Source: Dermatophilaceae bacterium Soc4.6 (GTDB lineage Bacteria > Actinomycetota > Actinomycetes > Actinomycetales > Dermatophilaceae). From it: a DNA stretch of 64,000 bases. Where the stretch lies: positions 186,001 to 250,000 of the forward strand of contig JAZGVH010000002.1 in the NCBI GenBank assembly GCA_039889245.1. Reading direction: 5' to 3'. The notes below the pieces were generated by a model. That model saw nothing but the letters and a program-made list of their open reading frames with translations. It was not told the origin of the DNA and ran no database searches. Positions 26,422 to 34,807 of the stretch are shown piece after piece; position 1 is the stretch's first letter; every line of letters begins with the position of its first letter. Position numbers and translations under genes: made by a program.

Positions 26422-27104
26422 GAACCCTGTTTGCCGAGCGGCGCGCGTGGATGGGTCTGGGGGTCCTGCTCGCGGTCCTCCTCGTCGCCACCGGCTGGTT
26501 CGCGCTCATCGGCCCCCTGCAGGCGGACACCGCGTCCCTCGCGAGCCAGGAGACCGACGCCCGCGACCAGAACGTCGTGCTCGCGCAGCGGATCTCGGTG
26601 CTCAAGAGGGACGAGGAGAAGCTGCCTGCGTTGCGGGCCGCTCTCGGCTCTCAGGTGCGCGGCCTGCCCGCCGGCAGTGGCCTGCCCGAGCTCACCCGGC
26701 AGCTGACCGCTCAGGCCAGGACGGCCAGGGTCGACCTCACGAGCGTCGCTGTGGGCGCCATCGCCGCGGTCGTCCGGTCGGCACCGCCGGCCGCAGCGGG
26801 TGCATCGGCCAGCCCGGCGGGCCAGCTCTTCGCGATCCCCGTCACCATCACCACGACCGGCGCCGCCACCAGCCAGATCGCCTTTCTCGCCGCCGTGCAG
26901 CAGGACGGCCCACGACGGGCGCTCCTGGTGTCGACCCAGCTCGCCCCCAGCCCCGTCTCCGCAGCGACCGCACCGGCGGCGGCGGCGACATCGATCAAGG
27001 ACCGCTCGACGATGACGACGGTGCTCACCGTCTTCTCGGCACCACTGAGCCCCGACGACCAGGCGCAGCTCACCCGGCTGATCGCTGGTCCGAGCACGAG
27101 CTGA
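26418..27104 (+). CDS. pilO: type IV pilus inner-membrane protein PilO
   Basis: A 228-residue bitopic protein: a membrane helix at about residues 11-31 (MGLGVLLAVLLVATGWFALI), a coiled coil (about 35-70) and an Ala/Thr-rich extracytoplasmic ferredoxin-like domain. Order, size and coupling to PilN identify it as PilO even though sequence conservation in this family is low. It ends 7 bases before the first of the large pilin-like genes. Confidence 0.82.
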   Translation: MRTLFAERRAWMGLGVLLAVLLVATGWFALIGPLQADTASLASQETDARDQNVVLAQRISVLKRDEEKLPALRAALGSQVRGLPAGSGLPELTRQLTAQARTARVDLTSVAVGAIAAVVRSAPPAAAGASASPAGQLFAIPVTITTTGAATSQIAFLAAVQQDGPRRALLVSTQLAPSPVSAATAPAAAATSIKDRSTMTTVLTVFSAPLSPDDQAQLTRLIAGPSTS

Positions 27105-27111
27105 CCAGCGC

Positions 27112-29391
27112 ATGTCACCCGGCCCGCGGCGGAGCGAGGACGACGGCTTCGTCCTCCTCGAGACGATCGTCTCGATCAGCCTCATCACCGTCATCATGGC
27201 GGCGCTGACGTCGCTCTTCGTCACCGTGATCCGGGTGAACAGCGAGCAGCGGGCGCTCCAGGTGGCTGTGCAGGTGGCCGACAGCACCGCGAGCTACGTC
27301 CGCAGCCTCCCGACCTCAGACCTGCTGACCGGCCGGACTGCTGCCGCGGTCACCGCACAGTGGTCGAGCGCACCCAGCGACGTGCTGCCGTACCTCGCGT
27401 CGATGGAGCAGGGCCTGCCGACGCTGGCCGGTGGCACCGCCGTGCTGCCGATGACGCTCCCGGCGAAGGTCGTGCACGGCATCCCCTACACGGTCAACGT
27501 CTACCTCGGCTGGTGCCACACGGCGGGTGTCGCGGGCGCCGTGGCCCCGACCGCCTGCCTGACGCCGGCCACCGTGCACGACCAGCTGCGCGCAGTGGTC
27601 GCCGTGAGCTGGCCGGACCGGCACTGCGCCACGTCGCCCACCGACCCGGCGCCGACCTGCGCCTACGTCAGCGCCACCCTCCTCAGCACCGGCGTCGATC
27701 CCGTCTTCACCCTCAACCAGGCCGCCGCCGCCGTCCCGGTGATCGCGCTCCCGTCGTTCGCCGACTCCGCGGTCGGCGACCTGGTCGACCTCCAGATGGG
27801 CGTCCAGCCCGGCACCGGCGTGCCGGTGCTGACCTGGACGAAGACCGGCGGCACGTGGCCCCCCGGCGTCAGCATGGACTGGACCGGTCACATCACCGGT
27901 CGCATCACGGCGCAGTCGTCCGGACCGATCACGGTCACCGTGACCGACAGCTTCGTGCGCACGGCGTCTGCGACCTTCACCTGGTCGGTGCTGCCGGCCC
28001 TGCAGGGGTCGGGCCCCGCCACCCGCGACGACGTGCTCGGTGCGCCCATCCCCGCCCTGACCCTCAGCGCGACGGGGGGCGCCGGAGGGCCCTACACCTG
28101 GTCCGACCCCACAGGTAGCCTGCCCGTCGGCCTGAGCATCACCTCTGCCGGCGTCGTCAGCGGCACGCCGACCGCAGTAGCCCCGCCCTACCCCCACGCC
28201 TATGACGTGCTGCTGACCGTGGCCGACAAGACCGTCAACCGCAAGGCGACCGTCGCCGTCAGGTGGACGATCCGCTACCCGCCGGTCGTCGTCGTCAACC
28301 CGGGCACACGGACGGACTCCGTGGGTCACCCGGTCACCCCTCTCCAGCTCGCGGCCACGGGCGGGCAGGCTCCCTACACCTGGAGCGCCACCGGGTTGCC
28401 GGCGGGTCTCACGGTGACCTCGTCCGGCCTGGTGACCGGCACCGTCAGCTCCGTCGGCAGCAGCGCGGCGACGATCACCGCGAGGGACCAGCAGGGCACC
28501 ACAGCTCCCGTCACCTTCACCTGGACGGTCGTCGCCGGGCCGACGATCGCGACCCCGCCGACGCAGTCCACCTCGGCGGGGGCCACCGTCAGCGTCGCCG
28601 TAGCCACGACCTGTACCCACAGCCCGTGCACCTACTCCGCGAGCGGCCTGCCGGGCGGGCTCAGCTTCGTCGGCGGCGTGATCACCGGCGCACCCACGAC
28701 GCAGGGGACCGTCACCGGTGCCACCGTCAGCGTCACCGACGTCGACGGCGTCACGGCGACGTCCGGGTCCTTCACCTGGGTGGTAACCCCTCCTGTGCCC
28801 CCGACCGTCACCACCCCCGGCACGCTCACCTCCAGTGTCGGCTCGCCGGTCAAGATCCGTGTGGCCTCGACGTGCTCCGTGGGTCCCTGCACCTACACCC
28901 TCGTCAACGCACCGACCGGCGTCAGCATCGACGGCACCGGCGTGTTGACCTCGACGGCCATCGGGGGGACCGCGACAAGCTACACCACGACCAGGGTCAG
29001 CGTCACGGACAAGAACGGCGCCACGGCGACGAGCGCAGCCTTCACGTGGACCGTGGCCAGCCAGCGATTCATCTCGGCGACGTGGCCGGTCGCGACCAGC
29101 CCGGGTGACACGCCTGACCAGCCACTGGCCTACAGCTGTCAGCCCTCCAATGGCATCGGCACCTGCACCGTGAGCGTCACGGGGCTCCCCTCGGGGATCG
29201 GTCTCAGCACCACCGCCGGCAACACCACGACCAACCACCCCGCCTCGATCCAGGTGTCGCCGGGCACCGGCACCCTGTGGTTGAACGGGACGGTGGCCGG
29301 CAATGCCGCGCGCGTCGGCGCGACGGTCACCCTGAGCGTCTCCGGGGACCTCTGGTCCGGCACCGACTCCGGCACCTGGACCGTCCAGTGA
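27112..29391 (+). CDS. giant pilin-like protein with five Ig-like repeats
   Basis: A 759-residue protein with a prepilin N-terminus: short leader SEDDG, predicted cleavage after Gly12, then FVLLETIVSISLITVIMAAL with Glu at mature position 5. After a pilin-like region to about residue 200 come five repeats of 85-95 residues (about 205-293, 294-390, 391-477, 478-562, 563-650). Each has a P-x-TW/CTYS-x-GLPxGLS core and a closing FTW(T/S)V strand, as in He_PIG/putative-Ig domains. A related C-terminal unit follows. This is likely a minor pilin at the tip presenting an adhesive rod. It is coupled to the next pilin gene by a GTGA overlap. Confidence 0.87.
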   Translation: MSPGPRRSEDDGFVLLETIVSISLITVIMAALTSLFVTVIRVNSEQRALQVAVQVADSTASYVRSLPTSDLLTGRTAAAVTAQWSSAPSDVLPYLASMEQGLPTLAGGTAVLPMTLPAKVVHGIPYTVNVYLGWCHTAGVAGAVAPTACLTPATVHDQLRAVVAVSWPDRHCATSPTDPAPTCAYVSATLLSTGVDPVFTLNQAAAAVPVIALPSFADSAVGDLVDLQMGVQPGTGVPVLTWTKTGGTWPPGVSMDWTGHITGRITAQSSGPITVTVTDSFVRTASATFTWSVLPALQGSGPATRDDVLGAPIPALTLSATGGAGGPYTWSDPTGSLPVGLSITSAGVVSGTPTAVAPPYPHAYDVLLTVADKTVNRKATVAVRWTIRYPPVVVVNPGTRTDSVGHPVTPLQLAATGGQAPYTWSATGLPAGLTVTSSGLVTGTVSSVGSSAATITARDQQGTTAPVTFTWTVVAGPTIATPPTQSTSAGATVSVAVATTCTHSPCTYSASGLPGGLSFVGGVITGAPTTQGTVTGATVSVTDVDGVTATSGSFTWVVTPPVPPTVTTPGTLTSSVGSPVKIRVASTCSVGPCTYTLVNAPTGVSIDGTGVLTSTAIGGTATSYTTTRVSVTDKNGATATSAAFTWTVASQRFISATWPVATSPGDTPDQPLAYSCQPSNGIGTCTVSVTGLPSGIGLSTTAGNTTTNHPASIQVSPGTGTLWLNGTVAGNAARVGATVTLSVSGDLWSGTDSGTWTVQ

Positions 29392-30032
29392 CACGCGCTC
29401 GGCCGCTGCAGCGGCTGACGGACGACGAGGGCAGCTCGCTCCTCGAGCTGCTCGTCGGCATCGCGATCACCGCCGTCTTCGGCGCGATGTTCAGCGGAGC
29501 CATCTTCATGATGACGAACTCCACGAAGACCGCCCAGTCGATCACGACGTCCTCGACCCAGCTCAGCACCGCGTTCACGAAGCTCGACAAGACCGTGCGG
29601 TTCGCCGCCGCGTTGAGCCCACCGGGCCGCTCCACCGGGAGCCTTGGCCCGGTGAGCTGGTACGCCGAGTTCCGCACCACGAACACCGGCGCGGAGGTGT
29701 GCACCCAGCTGCGGGTGGACCAGGCCACGCAGCAGCTCCAGTCGCGCACCTGGACGGTCGTCGCCGGTGTCGGTACGGGCGCGACGGGCTGGACGATCCT
29801 GGCCCAGGGGATCGTCAACGGCGACGTCACCGATCCGACGGCGGACCGGCCCGTGCCCTTCGTGCTGGTCCCGACGAGCGGAAGCGCGCGGTACCCCAGC
29901 CTCACCGTGGGCCTCGTCGCGACCAGCGGAGACGCCTCGACGACCTCGATGTCCCTGACGACCTATCCCGCCGTCAACGCGACGACCACGACCTCGACGT
30001 CCGGGGTCTGCCAGGAGATGGGACGACCATGA
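29388..30032 (+). CDS. minor pilin / pseudopilin (PilW-like)
   Basis: A 214-residue prepilin-like protein starting at a GTG that overlaps the preceding stop. The leader ends DDEG, with predicted cleavage after Gly15 and mature sequence SSLLELLVGIAITAVFGAMF (Glu5 retained). The remaining domain is Thr/Ser-rich with two cysteines. Size and position between the Ig-repeat pilin and the PilX-like protein resemble PilW/GspJ-type minor pilins that prime assembly. Function is inferred from family and context. Confidence 0.85.
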   Translation: MTRARPLQRLTDDEGSSLLELLVGIAITAVFGAMFSGAIFMMTNSTKTAQSITTSSTQLSTAFTKLDKTVRFAAALSPPGRSTGSLGPVSWYAEFRTTNTGAEVCTQLRVDQATQQLQSRTWTVVAGVGTGATGWTILAQGIVNGDVTDPTADRPVPFVLVPTSGSARYPSLTVGLVATSGDASTTSMSLTTYPAVNATTTTSTSGVCQEMGRP

Positions 30033-31699
30033 CCGCCACCCCCGCACCCCGGGCACACCACCACACCTCCACAGGGCCTCGCCTCGACCTGCGTGACGAG
30101 CGAGGCTCCCTGCCCGTGCTCATGATGGTCATCATCGTCGGAGTCGTCCTCAGCACCTACATGATCTCGGTCGTCGTCTCCCAGACCACGTCCACCCGCC
30201 TCACGACGAGCCGTGAGCAGGCCCTGAACGCCGCCCAGGCTGGCACCGACGTCGCGCTGGCGGCGATCAGGGCGTCCACGGCTGCCGGAGCGGGTGCGCT
30301 TGCGGGTCTCCCGTGCTGGACCCATCGCAACGCCGCCGCTCGGGCCGGCGCGGTGGTCAGCGACCTCGCCGGCACCCAGGTCGGCAGCAGCAGCTACTCG
30401 GTGTTCATCGACTACTACATGAGCGACCCGGTCGTGTCGGGCCTCGACCCGGTCACCAGCCCGCTGAGCACGATGGTCTGCTCACCCGGATACGGCACCT
30501 ACGACCCGGCGAGCGGGCAGTCGACCCCCAGCTATGCCCTCATCACGTCCACGGGCACGGTCGCCGGCGGCGGGAGCAACGGCACGAGTGGCGGCCGGAC
30601 CCTGATCAGCACCTACGTCTTCCGCGTGGACAACCGCAACATCGCGGGAGGCCTCATCCGGCTGTATCCCTCAGGCACGAACCAGCCCGTGTGCCTGCAG
30701 TCGGCCACGTCGACACCGGATCCGGCCACAGCGACACCGGTGACGCTGGCGCCCTGCAGCGGCACCAAGCCGCCCTCGCCCAAGCAGGTCTTCGCCTACC
30801 GCACCGACCTGACGATCCAGCTCATCTCGTCAGTGACCGCGACCAACGCGGACGGCGTGTGCGTGGACGGCGGGAACCCTCCCGGCAACGGCACAGCCGT
30901 CGTCCTCACCCGGTGCCGCCCACTCGACCCGACGGCAGACATCTTCTCGAACTCCAACTGGTGGCAGCAGTGGAGCTTCAACGACAACGGGCACCTGCAG
31001 GCGTCCAGCAGCACCTCCCGGGCGAACGGCACCCTCTCGACCCTGTGCATCACGGCGACGTCGCAGGACCCGGCCATCGCCGTGGTCAACCTCGGCGGGT
31101 GCGCGGGCAGCATCGACGACCCCCGACAGGCCTGGATACCCTCTCCCGACGTGGGAGCCGGGGCGGCCACGGAGCCACGCGTCGACGGGCGTCAGTTCGT
31201 CAACTTCGGGCAGTTCGGCCGATGCATGGACGTGACGAACCAGAACGTGAGCTCCGACCACTTCATCCTCTATCCCTGCAAGCAGAACCCGAGCCGCCTG
31301 CCCAACACGGTGGCCTGGAACCAGCGGTTCACCTACACCGCCCTGCCGCTCACCCCCACCTCCGGACAGCTGACGACCGTCACGGGCGGCAAGACGTGGT
31401 GCGTCACCAGCCCGGGGACCGCCGGCGGCTACGTGCAGCTCTACGAGTGCACGTCGACGAATCAGGCCCTGGCCTACCGGCAGCGCTGGGTGCAGAACGA
31501 CGGCAACAACGCACTCCCCTACTCGGTGAAGTACACCGTGGTCGACGCCTCGGGCTACTGCCTCGGGCTGACCGCCCCGGTGAACGCCTCAGCCTGGTCC
31601 ACCCTCGACGTCAAGGCGTGCGACGGGTCTCGCGAGCAGAAGTGGAACGCCTCCCCCGCTCTCACGGACTCCGCCGTGCAGAACGTCAAGGAGAAGTAG
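30029..31699 (+). CDS. PilX-like pilus protein with ricin-type lectin domain
   Basis: A 556-residue protein. The N-terminus has DERG followed by SLPVLMMVIIVGVVLSTYMI, a PilX-like membrane helix. Residues about 210-550 contain five or six repeats of a beta-trefoil pattern: a C-(L/M/V) strand, a second Cys about 15-20 residues on, then QxW-type closings (WWQQWSF near 313, YRQRWVQ near 485, EQKWNA near 537). This is the layout of ricin-B (QxW) carbohydrate-binding domains. It is coupled to the preceding minor pilin. A pilus-borne sugar-binding adhesin is the likely role; ligand unknown. Confidence 0.83.
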   Translation: MTATPAPRAHHHTSTGPRLDLRDERGSLPVLMMVIIVGVVLSTYMISVVVSQTTSTRLTTSREQALNAAQAGTDVALAAIRASTAAGAGALAGLPCWTHRNAAARAGAVVSDLAGTQVGSSSYSVFIDYYMSDPVVSGLDPVTSPLSTMVCSPGYGTYDPASGQSTPSYALITSTGTVAGGGSNGTSGGRTLISTYVFRVDNRNIAGGLIRLYPSGTNQPVCLQSATSTPDPATATPVTLAPCSGTKPPSPKQVFAYRTDLTIQLISSVTATNADGVCVDGGNPPGNGTAVVLTRCRPLDPTADIFSNSNWWQQWSFNDNGHLQASSSTSRANGTLSTLCITATSQDPAIAVVNLGGCAGSIDDPRQAWIPSPDVGAGAATEPRVDGRQFVNFGQFGRCMDVTNQNVSSDHFILYPCKQNPSRLPNTVAWNQRFTYTALPLTPTSGQLTTVTGGKTWCVTSPGTAGGYVQLYECTSTNQALAYRQRWVQNDGNNALPYSVKYTVVDASGYCLGLTAPVNASAWSTLDVKACDGSREQKWNASPALTDSAVQNVKEK

Positions 31700-31714
31700 G
31701 GCCGGGGCCGGCCC
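31699..31714 (+). terminator. GC hairpin at the end of the pilin operon
   Basis: GGGCCGG and CCGGCCC are perfect inverted arms with a 2-base spacer, beginning on the last base of the stop codon. It is a candidate terminator or 3' stabiliser. There is no U-tract. Confidence 0.4.
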
Positions 31715-31803
31715 AGCTCGGTCCTCGACCACGTCGCGATCCTCCCCGTCCGGAGGCGAGTGATGGCTCGGTCGGGTCCCTCGTCGACGGCTGGACCAGT
31801 ATC

Positions 31804-32379
31804 GTGAGCATCACCGCTGGCTGGCGGCGCACCCTGGCCGTCTGTGCCGACGGGAGAGCTCTGGCAGCTGGTCGTCGGAACGAGGGAGCAGGCGATGTCG
31901 AAGGGTGGAGCGAGCTCGTCGCGGCCGCAGCCGGAGACTGGCACACCATCGGGCTGCGAGCCGACGGCACGGCTGTCGCAGCGGGGAACAACCGAAGAGG
32001 GCAGTGCGCGGTGGCCGAGTGGCGCGACCTGCGCTCGGTGGCTGCGGGCCACCTGCACACGGTCGGCCTCACCCGAGACGGACGGGTGATCGCGACCGGG
32101 GACCGGATGGTCGGGGGGCACGATGTGTCAGCCTGGCGTGACGTCGCGGCGGTGTCCGCAGGGAGCCAGCACACGGTTGCGGTGCCCGACGACGGACGAG
32201 TGCTCGCGGCCGGCGACAACAGCAGCGGGCAGTGCGACGTCGCGGCCTGGCGTGGCGTGGTTGCGGTGGCCGCGGGTTCGACTCACACGCTCGGCCTCCG
32301 CTCCGATGGAACCGTCCTCGCGTCAGGCAGTGCTTCCGGGGGCCGGTGCAACGTCACAGGCTGGCGGCTGTCCTGGTGA
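31804..32379 (+). CDS. RCC1-type repeat protein, probably 5'-truncated
   Basis: About 191 residues made of five tandem repeats of roughly 38 residues: each has a W-xx-V-x-x-xAAG segment, HT(V/I/L)GL, a DGxVxAxG turn and a GxCxV-xxW end. These are RCC1/beta-propeller blades, which normally need seven to close. The frame is open upstream without an ATG; the first GTG (31804) would begin inside the first blade and has no ribosome binding site. Either the gene lost its 5' part or it is a small propeller fragment. It lies between the pilin operon and the convergent pilC. Confidence 0.6.
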   Translation: MSITAGWRRTLAVCADGRALAAGRRNEGAGDVEGWSELVAAAAGDWHTIGLRADGTAVAAGNNRRGQCAVAEWRDLRSVAAGHLHTVGLTRDGRVIATGDRMVGGHDVSAWRDVAAVSAGSQHTVAVPDDGRVLAAGDNSSGQCDVAAWRGVVAVAAGSTHTLGLRSDGTVLASGSASGGRCNVTGWRLSW

Positions 32380-32407
32380 TGACCCTCAAGCTCGTGCCGG
32401 CAGGACG

Positions 32408-33634
32408 CTACTTCTGGATGTTCGAGTAGATCGAGAACATCGGCAGGTAGAGGCAGATCACCATGGTGCCGATCACCGAGCCCAGCAGCACCACGAGCAG
32501 CGGCTCCATCGTCGAGGTGAGCCCGTCGGTCGCGGCCTGCACCTCGTGGTCGTAGTAGTCGGCGACCTTGTCGAGCATCTCGGTGATCTGGCCCGTCTCC
32601 TCACCGACCTCGAGCATCTGCACGACCATCGCGGGGAACAGCGGGTTGCGGGACAGCGGCGCCGACATCTGAGAGCCGGTCCGGACAGCGTCGCTGACGT
32701 CGATCATGGCCTCGGTGACCACCGCGTTGCCCGACGTGTCGCCGACGACGTCGAGGGCCTGGATGATCGGTACGCCGACCTCCAGCAGGCTGCCGAGGTT
32801 GCGGGCCCAGCGGCTGATCGCCAGCTTGGTGGCGAGGCTGCCGAACACCGGCAGCCGGAGACGCAGCCGGTCCACCCTCAGGCGGAAGGCGGCGTTGTTG
32901 CGCACGCCCCGGCGGAAGAAGTGGTTGCCGACGACGGCAGTGACGACGACCAGCGGACCGGACCACCAGATGTTGTGGGAGAGGTTCACCATGACCTGGG
33001 TGGGCGCCGGCAGGTTGCCGCCCAGCTCCTCGAACATCTTCTCGAAGATGGGCACGATGAAGATGATCACGCCCGTCCCCATCAGCAGCGAGAAGATCAG
33101 GACCATGACCGGGTACATCATGGCGCTCTTGATCTTGGCGCGGAGGTTGGAGTCGGCCTCGTACATCGTCGCGATGCGCGCGAGCGCCTGGTCGAGGAAA
33201 CCGCCCGTCTCGCCGGCCTTGATCATGTTGACGGCCATGAGCGGGAAGTGCTCGGGGTGGGCGGCCAGCGCCGTGGACAGGGTGCTCCCGGCCTCGACGT
33301 CGGTGCGCACCTGGGTGATGGCCGTCTTGAGACCGTTCTTGGTGGTCTGGTCCTCGAGGATGCCCAGCGCCCGGATCAGGGACAGGCCCGAGGTCGTCAT
33401 CGACGCGAACTGCCGCATGAGGACCGCGAGGTCCTTGAGCGTGGTACGGCCACCGAACCCGGGGATCGTGATGGTGCGCTGGAGGCCTGCTCCGGCTGCG
33501 GTGATCCCCAGGGGGATGAGGTGCTGGTCGGCGAGGGTGACCGAGGCCGACTGGCTGTTCTCGGCGTCGACGGTGCCCTTGACCACCGCCCCGGATGCGT
33601 TGATGGCCTCGTAGCTGAAGGTCTGGGTGGTCAC
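32408..33634 (-). CDS. pilC: type IV pilus platform protein PilC
   Basis: A 408-residue inner-membrane platform protein of the GspF/PilC family, with two homologous cytoplasmic domains (AVLMRQFASMTTSGLSLIRA near 70, then RWARNLGSLLEVGVPIIQAL near 275) and three membrane helices (about 175-195, 225-245, 375-398). It couples ATPase motion to pilin insertion. The start is a GTG 3 bases after the pilT stop codon, so it is the last gene of the B-T-C operon. Confidence 0.94.
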   Translation of the reverse strand: MTTQTFSYEAINASGAVVKGTVDAENSQSASVTLADQHLIPLGITAAGAGLQRTITIPGFGGRTTLKDLAVLMRQFASMTTSGLSLIRALGILEDQTTKNGLKTAITQVRTDVEAGSTLSTALAAHPEHFPLMAVNMIKAGETGGFLDQALARIATMYEADSNLRAKIKSAMMYPVMVLIFSLLMGTGVIIFIVPIFEKMFEELGGNLPAPTQVMVNLSHNIWWSGPLVVVTAVVGNHFFRRGVRNNAAFRLRVDRLRLRLPVFGSLATKLAISRWARNLGSLLEVGVPIIQALDVVGDTSGNAVVTEAMIDVSDAVRTGSQMSAPLSRNPLFPAMVVQMLEVGEETGQITEMLDKVADYYDHEVQAATDGLTSTMEPLLVVLLGSVIGTMVICLYLPMFSIYSNIQK

Positions 33635-33637
33635 GAC

Positions 33638-34759
33638 CTAGATCCTCGCCAGCCGCTTGAACTCGGTGATGTCCTGACAGACGTCCAGGGCGGTCCCGCG
33701 GCTCACGAGCTGCGAGTGGTAGAGCTCGGCGAGGTGCTGGTCGAAGCCGATCATCCCCAGCTCCCGTGAGGACTGGAGCACCGACGGGATCTGGTGGGCC
33801 TTTCCTTCGCGGACCAGGTTGCGGATCGCCGGCGAGGCGATCATCACCTCGCAGACCGCGACCCGGCCCCTGCCCTCCTTGCGTGGGATGAGCGACTGGG
33901 TGACGACACCCTGGAGGCAGTTGGCGAGCTGGGCCCGGATCTGCCCCTGCTGGTGCGGTGGGTAGATGTCGATGACCCGGTCGATGGTCTGGGCGGCCGA
34001 CTGGGTGTGCAGGGTGGCCAGGACCAGGTGCCCGGTCTCGGCTGCCGTCAGGGCCACCGACGTCGTCTCGAGGTCGCGGAGCTCACCGACGAGGATGATG
34101 TCGGGGTCCTGGCGCAGGGCGTGCCGCAGGGCGGTGGGGAAGCTCTCGGTGTCGCCCCCCACCTCGCGCTGGTTGACGACGCACCGCTTGTGGGTGTGGA
34201 GGTACTCGATCGGGTCCTCGACGGTCATGATGTGGCCGGTGCGGGTGCGGTTGGCCACGTCGAGCAGGCTGGCGAGCGTCGTGGACTTGCCCGACCCCGT
34301 GGGTCCGGTGACCAGCACGAGGCCGCGCGGCAGCCCGGCGAAGGACTCGACCGCGGCGGGCATCCCGAGCTCGTCGAGGCCGCGGATGGCGAAGGGGATC
34401 GCCCGCATCGCCGTCCCGACGGCGCCACGCTGGCGGAAGACGTTCATCCGGAACCGTCCCACTCCCGGCAGCGAGTAGGCGAGGTCGAGCTCACCGTCGC
34501 GGGTGAAGGTCTGCCACTGCTCCGAGGTGAGGATCGAGCGCACCATGATCTCGGTGTCGGCGTTGCTGAGGGGCTCACGCCCGGGCACGCGGGCCAGCAC
34601 ACCGTCGATGCGGTAGCACGGCGCGATCCCGGTGGTCACGTGCAGGTCGGACCCGCCGACCGCCACCATGGTGGTGAGCAGCTCGTTGATGTCGCGACGT
34701 TGGCGGGTGTCCTCGTAGACGGAGGGGGATGCCTCGGTGTAGGTCTCGAGCGTCGTCAT
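33638..34759 (-). CDS. pilT: pilus retraction ATPase PilT
   Basis: A 373-residue hexameric AAA-like ATPase. Walker A GPTGSGKSTT is near residue 150, the Asp box VEDPIEYLH near 182, Walker B ILVGELRDLET near 220, and the His box ATLHTQSAAQTIDR near 245. PilT powers pilus retraction and twitching. The length and an N-terminal PAS-like region without the MshEN domain separate it from PilB. A functional retraction ATPase argues that the pili are dynamic. Confidence 0.95.
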   Translation of the reverse strand: MTTLETYTEASPSVYEDTRQRRDINELLTTMVAVGGSDLHVTTGIAPCYRIDGVLARVPGREPLSNADTEIMVRSILTSEQWQTFTRDGELDLAYSLPGVGRFRMNVFRQRGAVGTAMRAIPFAIRGLDELGMPAAVESFAGLPRGLVLVTGPTGSGKSTTLASLLDVANRTRTGHIMTVEDPIEYLHTHKRCVVNQREVGGDTESFPTALRHALRQDPDIILVGELRDLETTSVALTAAETGHLVLATLHTQSAAQTIDRVIDIYPPHQQGQIRAQLANCLQGVVTQSLIPRKEGRGRVAVCEVMIASPAIRNLVREGKAHQIPSVLQSSRELGMIGFDQHLAELYHSQLVSRGTALDVCQDITEFKRLARI

Positions 34760-34807
34760 GCGGTTCTCCAGGGTGTGGGGGGTGAGCCGGCGGCATACGG
34801 GGAGGCG

